In this document: positions 43,091-47,864 of the stretch, in pieces
Layout: each line of letters starts with the position of its first letter
How positions within the stretch are numbered: position 1 is the first letter of the stretch
DNA from: Oscillatoriales cyanobacterium M59_W2019_021
GTDB taxonomy: Bacteria > Cyanobacteriota > Cyanobacteriia > Cyanobacteriales > Geitlerinemataceae
Assembly: GCA_015295945.1 (NCBI GenBank)
Contig: DVED01000141.1
Location: forward strand, 1 to 47,864
Direction of reading: 5' to 3'
DNA: 47,864 nt
Translations under genes and position numbers: made by a program
Notes under the pieces: model-generated
What the model saw: only the letters and a program-made list of their open reading frames with translations
Database searches by the model: none
Told to the model about the DNA's origin: nothing

Positions 43091-44566
43091 ATGCTAGCCC
43101 AACCCACCCAACGCGACTGGAAACAAATCGCCCGAGAACTCGAAGCTATCCTCGACAAACAAGGCGTCGTTCGCCGCAAAGAAGAACTCCTCACCTACGA
43201 ATGCGACGGATTGACCAGCTATCGGCAGCGTCCGGCACTGGTGGTACTGCCTCGGACGACGGAACAAGTCGCCGCAGTGGTGAAAATTTGCGATCGCTTT
43301 TCCCTCCCCTGGGTTGCAAGAGGTGCGGGAACCGGACTCTCCGGCGGCGCCTTACCCGTGGAAGATTGCCTCCTCATCGTCACTGCCCTGATGAAGAAAA
43401 TCCTCAAGGTAGACTTAGAAAATCAGCGTGTCGTCGTCCAACCGGGCGTCATTAACAACTGGGTGACGCAAACCGTCAGCGGTGCCGGATTCTACTACGC
43501 ACCCGACCCCTCCAGCCAAATTATCTGTTCCGTCGGCGGCAACGTTGCTGAAAACTCCGGCGGCGTCCACTGCCTCAAATACGGCGTCACCACCAACCAC
43601 GTCCTCGGACTCAAACTCGTCACCCCCAGCGGAGAAATCGTCGAGGTTGGCGGCGAACTCCCAGAAATGCCGGGATACGACCTCACCGGACTCTTCGTCG
43701 GTTCCGAAGGCACCTTAGGCATCGCCACGGAAATTACCCTGAAAATCCTTAAAGTCCCCGAAGCGATTTGCGTTCTGTTGGCTGATTTTAACAGCATCGA
43801 AGAAGCCGGGGCAGCCGTTGCCGACATCACCCAAGCGGGAATCGTTCCCGGCGGCATGGAAATGATGGACAACCTCAGCATCAACGCCGTGGAAGATGTG
43901 GTGGCAACGGGATGCTATCCTCGCGACGCCACGGCGATTTTGCTGGTAGAGTTAGACGGTTTGGCGGTGGAAGTAGACGCCAACAAGAAACAAGTTGCCG
44001 AACTGTGCCGGAAAAATGGTGCCCGCAACATCACCACCGCCAGCGACCCGGAAACCCGCCTGAAACTGTGGAAAGGTCGCAAAGCAGCCTTTGCGGCGGC
44101 GGGTCACATCAGTCCCGACTATTACGTCCAAGATGGGGTAATTCCTCGCACCAAACTAGCAGCAGTCTTAGCAGAAATTGAAGCACTGAGTCAACGCAGC
44201 GGTTATCCCATTGCTAATGTCTTCCACGCTGGAGATGGCAACCTACACCCGCTGATTTTGTATGATAATTCCGTGCCGGGGGCGTTGGAAGAGGTAGAGG
44301 AAGTCGGCGGCGAAATCCTCAAACTTTGTGTCAAAGCGGGGGGGAGTATTTCCGGAGAACACGGCATCGGGGCAGATAAACGCTGTTATATGCCGGAGAT
44401 GTTCTCTGAGGCGGATTTGGAAACCATGAGTTGGGTGCGCGATGCCTGGAATCCCAAAGGCTTAGCCAATCCGGGGAAAATCTTCCCGACGCCAAAAACT
44501 TGTGGGGAAGCGGCAAGGGCGAAAATGGAGATGGTAAAACAAGTGGAAGGCGTTGATTTGTTTTAA
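43091..44566 (+). CDS. glcD: Glycolate dehydrogenase FAD subunit (GlcD family)
   Basis: A 491-residue FAD-linked oxidase. The PCMH-type FAD domain covers residues about 45-225, with VLPRTTEQVAAVVKIC, WVARGAGTGLSGGALP and VGSEGTLGIATEITL. The C-terminal domain has NVFHAGDGNLHPLI and SISGEHGIGADK, characteristic of GlcD/D-lactate dehydrogenases. In cyanobacteria it oxidises glycolate to glyoxylate in the photorespiratory pathway. The iron-sulphur partner GlcF is not adjacent. A D-lactate dehydrogenase role is the main alternative. Confidence 0.92.
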   Translation: MLAQPTQRDWKQIARELEAILDKQGVVRRKEELLTYECDGLTSYRQRPALVVLPRTTEQVAAVVKICDRFSLPWVARGAGTGLSGGALPVEDCLLIVTALMKKILKVDLENQRVVVQPGVINNWVTQTVSGAGFYYAPDPSSQIICSVGGNVAENSGGVHCLKYGVTTNHVLGLKLVTPSGEIVEVGGELPEMPGYDLTGLFVGSEGTLGIATEITLKILKVPEAICVLLADFNSIEEAGAAVADITQAGIVPGGMEMMDNLSINAVEDVVATGCYPRDATAILLVELDGLAVEVDANKKQVAELCRKNGARNITTASDPETRLKLWKGRKAAFAAAGHISPDYYVQDGVIPRTKLAAVLAEIEALSQRSGYPIANVFHAGDGNLHPLILYDNSVPGALEEVEEVGGEILKLCVKAGGSISGEHGIGADKRCYMPEMFSEADLETMSWVRDAWNPKGLANPGKIFPTPKTCGEAARAKMEMVKQVEGVDLF

Positions 44567-45107
44567 CTTCAGTAATGGGTAATGGGTGTAAGCTATCAGC
44601 GTTGGATTCTGGGAGAAAGCTAAGAGACATCTCCGAAAAAGATTTATACCTAACCCCCCTTCCTCTAGAAAGTGTATCGAAAATCAAGACTCACCAACAG
44701 ATTGAATATTTGTTCGTCTCCTCATCCACCCGTTTGCTCCCAAGATCTGCGATTGTTGGATGGCAAACGGGTGGAATCGTCATCTCACTCGCATTCCTCT
44801 CATCGCCTCCCTATCGGGTAGGCGAGAGGCTCCTGCTGCCCAAGCTGAGAGGTCAACGACAGCGTGGTAAAGGTCTTGGGAGACGAAAATCGGGCGAGAG
44901 CTTGTCCGGGCAAAATTACGGGTGATGGTCAAATGTCTGCTGAAAAAATATATTGGGCGGCGTAACGTCGATCGAACGAGTCGGCATTCTGGTGTCGAAC
45001 GCCGATCTGTCGGGTTTGTCCTAAGATGGGAAGGGCATCCGGTCGATCGCGAATTCTCTAACCGGATTCGATCGCCCTTTTACACAACCCTCTGCCTTCC
45101 CTCATTT
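44567..45107. other. Intergenic region between glcD and the ABC exporter
   Basis: This stretch is about 540 bp long. A heptamer pair AATGGGT/AATGGGT follows the glcD stop at 44573. TCCACCCGTTTGC (44725-44737) and GCAAACGGGTGGA (44763-44775) form a perfect 13-bp inverted repeat with a 25-base loop and no T-run. The exporter frame is open back to 44922, but its conserved start is at 45108. No gene is credible in the rest. Confidence 0.5.
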
Positions 45108-46856
45108 ATGGATCGCTCTCGCCTGCAAAAACTTCTGGGGTACTTGCGTCCCCACTGGAAAGCCGCTGCCTTGGGAACGGTGGCACTTCTGATCGTCAAC
45201 GCTTTGGGGGTATACATTCCCCTGTTGATTCGCAATAGTATTGACGAACTGCAAACCAGCTTTAGTTTCGATCGCGTCCGCTACTACGTCATTCTCACCC
45301 TCGTTCTCGCCTCGATCATGTGGGTCATCCGGGTGGCGTCGCGGATGTACATCTTCGGTGTGGGTCGCCAAGTGGAATTCGACCTCAAACAGCGGATTTT
45401 CCAGCATTTACTCACCCTCGACCCCGCCTATTTTGCCGCCACGCCGACGGGAGATCTGATCAACCGCGCCACCAGTGATGTGGAAAATATCCGGCGGATG
45501 TTGGGGTTTGCGGTGCTGAGTTTGGTCAATACCCTATTTGCCTACGCCTTGACGCTACCCGTGATGATCTCGATCGATCCGTTGCTGACACTGTTGGCAC
45601 TGACGATTTATCCGGTGATGCTATTCGTGGTTTGGTTGTTCAGCCATCGACTGCGTGCCGAACAGTTGGACGTACAGGAACGCCTGTCCAATCTCAGCGA
45701 TTTGATTCAGGAAGATATGAGCGGCATCTCCCTGATTAAAATCTACTCGCAGGAAGAGAACGAACGCCGCGCCTTTGGGAAATTAAACCGGGAATTACTC
45801 GATTCTAATTTGGCGCTGGCGAGAACGCGGACGACGTTGTTTCCCATGCTGCAAGGGTTGGCGAGCGGTAGTTTACTCATTTTACTCGTCTTCGGAGCGG
45901 GGGCGATCGCCGACGGTCGGGTGGATTTGGGGGGATTTGTGGCGCTGATCCTCTACGTAGAACGGTTGGTATTTCCCACGGCATTGTTAGGATTTACGCT
46001 AACCGTTTACCAACGGGGAGAAGTGAGTATCGATCGCCTCGAAGGGATTTTTACCACCGTTCCCAAAGTCAGCGATGTTGCTAACCCGATTAACTTGCCA
46101 GAACAGGGATTGAAGGGAACGTTAACGGCAAGACATTTAACTTACGCCTTTGCGGGTGCGGACAGTCCCGCCTTGGACGATGTGAGTTTCGAGATTTCGC
46201 CAGGGGAAACGGTTGCGATCGTCGGACCCATCGGTTCGGGGAAATCCACCCTCGCGAATGCCGTTCCTCGCCTGCTGGATATCGCGCCGGGTCAACTTTT
46301 CCTCGATAATATCGATATTACCCAATTGCGCTTGCGAGATCTGCGAGGGGCGATCGCCTACGTCCCCCAAGACAGCTTTCTCTTCAGCACCACTATTCAA
46401 AATAACATCCGCTACGGCAACCCCGCCGCCGAATTTCCCGAAGTCGAAGAGGCTGCCAAACAAGCGCAAATTCACTGGGAAATTCTCAATTTTCCCCAAC
46501 AATACGAAACCGTTGTCGGCGAACGGGGGATTACCTTATCGGGGGGACAGCGGCAGCGGACTGCCTTGGCGCGAGCGCTGTTACTGGACGCACCCGTACT
46601 CATTCTCGACGATGCGCTATCGAGTGTGGACAACCAAACCGCAACGAATATTCTCAAGAATTTATCGAAGGGAACGCGCAAACAAACGGTGATTTTTATT
46701 TCCCACCAACTCTCGGCAGCCGCCACTGCCGATCGCCTGTTCGTGATGGATCGCGGTCAAATCGTTCAAGTGGGAACTCACGCCGAATTGATGCGGCAAG
46801 ATGGGTTATATCAAAATCTATGGGAAATGCAAAAATTTGAGGAATTATTGCGGTAA
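45108..46856 (+). CDS. ABC exporter, fused permease-ATPase (MsbA/multidrug type)
   Basis: A 582-residue half-transporter that works as a dimer in the cytoplasmic membrane. The first 310 residues hold six membrane helices (for example ALGTVALLIVNALGVYIPLLI and SLLILLVFGAGAIA). The ATPase has Walker A GPIGSGKST near residue 379, Q-loop VPQDSFLFSTT, signature LSGGQRQRTALARAL, Walker B VLILDDALSSVD and H-loop FISHQLS. Note Ala for Glu after the Walker B Asp pair (DDAL). Such a change at the usual catalytic base position is common in heterodimeric exporters and suggests a partner subunit elsewhere. Substrate unknown. Confidence 0.92.
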   Translation: MDRSRLQKLLGYLRPHWKAAALGTVALLIVNALGVYIPLLIRNSIDELQTSFSFDRVRYYVILTLVLASIMWVIRVASRMYIFGVGRQVEFDLKQRIFQHLLTLDPAYFAATPTGDLINRATSDVENIRRMLGFAVLSLVNTLFAYALTLPVMISIDPLLTLLALTIYPVMLFVVWLFSHRLRAEQLDVQERLSNLSDLIQEDMSGISLIKIYSQEENERRAFGKLNRELLDSNLALARTRTTLFPMLQGLASGSLLILLVFGAGAIADGRVDLGGFVALILYVERLVFPTALLGFTLTVYQRGEVSIDRLEGIFTTVPKVSDVANPINLPEQGLKGTLTARHLTYAFAGADSPALDDVSFEISPGETVAIVGPIGSGKSTLANAVPRLLDIAPGQLFLDNIDITQLRLRDLRGAIAYVPQDSFLFSTTIQNNIRYGNPAAEFPEVEEAAKQAQIHWEILNFPQQYETVVGERGITLSGGQRQRTALARALLLDAPVLILDDALSSVDNQTATNILKNLSKGTRKQTVIFISHQLSAAATADRLFVMDRGQIVQVGTHAELMRQDGLYQNLWEMQKFEELLR

Positions 46857-46871
46857 AAATAACGTCAGTTG

Positions 46872-46900
46872 GTAGGGTGTGTTGAGGAACGAAACGCACC
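46872..46900. repeat. Copy 6 of the GCGTTTCGTTCC intergenic repeat
   Basis: GTAGGGTGTGTTGAGGAACG followed by AAACGCACC, identical to copy 2 (4047-4077) over the core. A short heptamer array ATTACCC/ATTACCA follows before the moaA stop. Confidence 0.75.
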
Positions 46901-46916
46901 AATTACCCATTACCAA

Positions 46917-47864
46917 TTACCCCCCAATTTGAGACATGGTACGAGCGTAAATTCCAGTAGTCGTCCCATTTTCTCGTTGCTTGAAATTAATTTCCGGTTT
47001 GAGTTCGAGCAGTTGGCGAACGCGATCGCGCAATTCCTCTATTGAAGTCCCCTCTCGCAACGCCGTTTTCAAGTCCAATTGTCCCGTTTCGTTGAGCAAG
47101 CAGGGACGCAACCAACCGTCGGCAGACAGGCGCATCCGATTGCAACGATCGCAAAAACACTCGGACATCTGGCTGATAAACCCCAGCGTGCCTTTCGCAC
47201 CGGGGATGCGGAAAATATCCGCAGGTCCCGCACCCGTCACTCGAGATTCTTCCAAACCGTAAGCTTCGCGAATTTGGAGCCGCAATTCCTCCGACGGAAT
47301 CCACCCTGCCGTCGAAAATAAATCCGAATTTCCGATCGGCATGAACTCGATAAACCGGACGTGCCACGCGCGATCGATCGACAGTGCCGCCAAATCCAAC
47401 ACTTCGCGATCGTTGACTCCCGGAATTACCACCACGTTCAATTTCAGGGGGTCGAACCCCACCCGATACGCTTCCTGTATGCCCTCCCACGTCTGCTGCC
47501 AGCGGCTCTTTCCCCGATTTCCGATAATTTTGTCAAACGTCTCGGCATCGAGGGAATCCAGGCTGATATTGACGCGGCGCAACCCGGCATCGTAGAGTTC
47601 TCGCGCTTTTTCTGCCAAGAAAAACCCGTTGGTGGTCATTGCCAAATCTTGCGTTTCCCCGAACGCGGCAATTCCCCGAACGATCTCTGCAATATCGGGA
47701 CGCAGTAGGGGTTCCCCTCCCGTCATCCGGAATCGTCGGAATCCTAACGGAATAAACACCTCGCCAATCAGAGTTAATAATTCGTCGCCACTGAGGTAAT
47801 CGAGTTGGCGGAAAGCATCCCACTGGATGCTTTCAGGCATACAGTATTGACAGCGAAAATTGCA
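46917..47864 (-). CDS. moaA: GTP 3',8-cyclase, 5' end missing at window edge
   Basis: A radical-SAM enzyme cut by the right edge; 315 residues remain and the N-terminal ten or so are missing. The window ends inside the radical-SAM cluster motif, of which CNFRCQYC is readable at the edge, continuing into MPES. The second cluster site [21 protein letters not shown] is near the end, and the C-terminal GG, important for activity, is present. MoaA makes 3',8-cyclo-7,8-dihydro-GTP for molybdenum cofactor synthesis; moaC in this window makes the next step. It is convergent with the ABC exporter gene. Confidence 0.96.
   Translation of the reverse strand, partial: CNFRCQYCMPESIQWDAFRQLDYLSGDELLTLIGEVFIPLGFRRFRMTGGEPLLRPDIAEIVRGIAAFGETQDLAMTTNGFFLAEKARELYDAGLRRVNISLDSLDAETFDKIIGNRGKSRWQQTWEGIQEAYRVGFDPLKLNVVVIPGVNDREVLDLAALSIDRAWHVRFIEFMPIGNSDLFSTAGWIPSEELRLQIREAYGLEESRVTGAGPADIFRIPGAKGTLGFISQMSECFCDRCNRMRLSADGWLRPCLLNETGQLDLKTALREGTSIEELRDRVRQLLELKPEINFKQRENGTTTGIYARTMSQIGG

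Overview
The window comes from a cyanobacterium, very probably a filamentous, salt-tolerant one. The evidence is the abundance of the HIP1 palindrome GCGATCGC, the genes ndhH, hemL, guaB3 and a CBS-CP12 fusion, a cyanobacterial-type L-cysteine/cystine lyase, a glucosylglycerol osmolyte cluster, and short tandem heptamer repeats in many intergenic gaps. No rRNA, CRISPR array, prophage or intact insertion sequence was found. The only transposon trace is a decayed tnpB fragment.

Layout. Positions 1-2324 are accessory: a NACHT NTPase cut by the left edge, with a dispersed repeat inserted in frame, then a VapBC-like toxin-antitoxin pair. Positions 2510-11501 hold the main functional block: glpK, a GH13-like glucosylglycerol hydrolase, a HAD-IIB phosphatase, ggpS and glpD. 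Together these can make glucosylglycerol from ADP-glucose and glycerol-3-phosphate, hydrolyse it, and return the glycerol to central metabolism. Positions 11693-15374 carry a conserved trio (circularly permuted ATP-grasp, alpha-E, transglutaminase-like). Then come moaC, tRNA-Arg, a WecG/TagA-type glycosyltransferase, a small outer-membrane-like protein and two large sensor kinases (to 22248).

Positions 22468-26770 hold the CBS-CP12 protein, a candidate small RNA with a strong terminator, and a three-gene minus-strand unit: response-regulator PP2C phosphatase, anti-sigma-type kinase and a flavoprotein of acyl-CoA dehydrogenase fold that seems to lack the catalytic glutamate. Positions 27056-28223 contain rsmH between two near-identical inverted repeats. 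Next are ndhH, guaB3 and a [2Fe-2S] ferredoxin domain fused to a class III cyclase domain whose catalytic residues are replaced. Then follow hemL, the cysteine/cystine lyase, a Uma2 protein, a thioredoxin-TPR protein, tRNA-Asn, an NYN protein, an ECF-type ATPase coupled to a UPF0367 protein, a PD-(D/E)XK protein, a peptide-binding lipoprotein, cobU, the tnpB remnant, glcD, an ABC exporter and moaA, which is cut by the right edge.

Intergenic DNA is rich in small repeats: a six-copy element built on GCGTTTCGTTCC, a two-copy long palindrome, a 90-bp MITE-like element, G-rich repeats and heptamer arrays. The observations most worth following are the ferredoxin/pseudo-cyclase fusion, the HAD phosphatase in the osmolyte cluster, the repeat inside the NACHT domain, the partner-switch/flavoprotein unit and the candidate small RNA. 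All assignments come from reading the sequence and from family knowledge. No database search was run.
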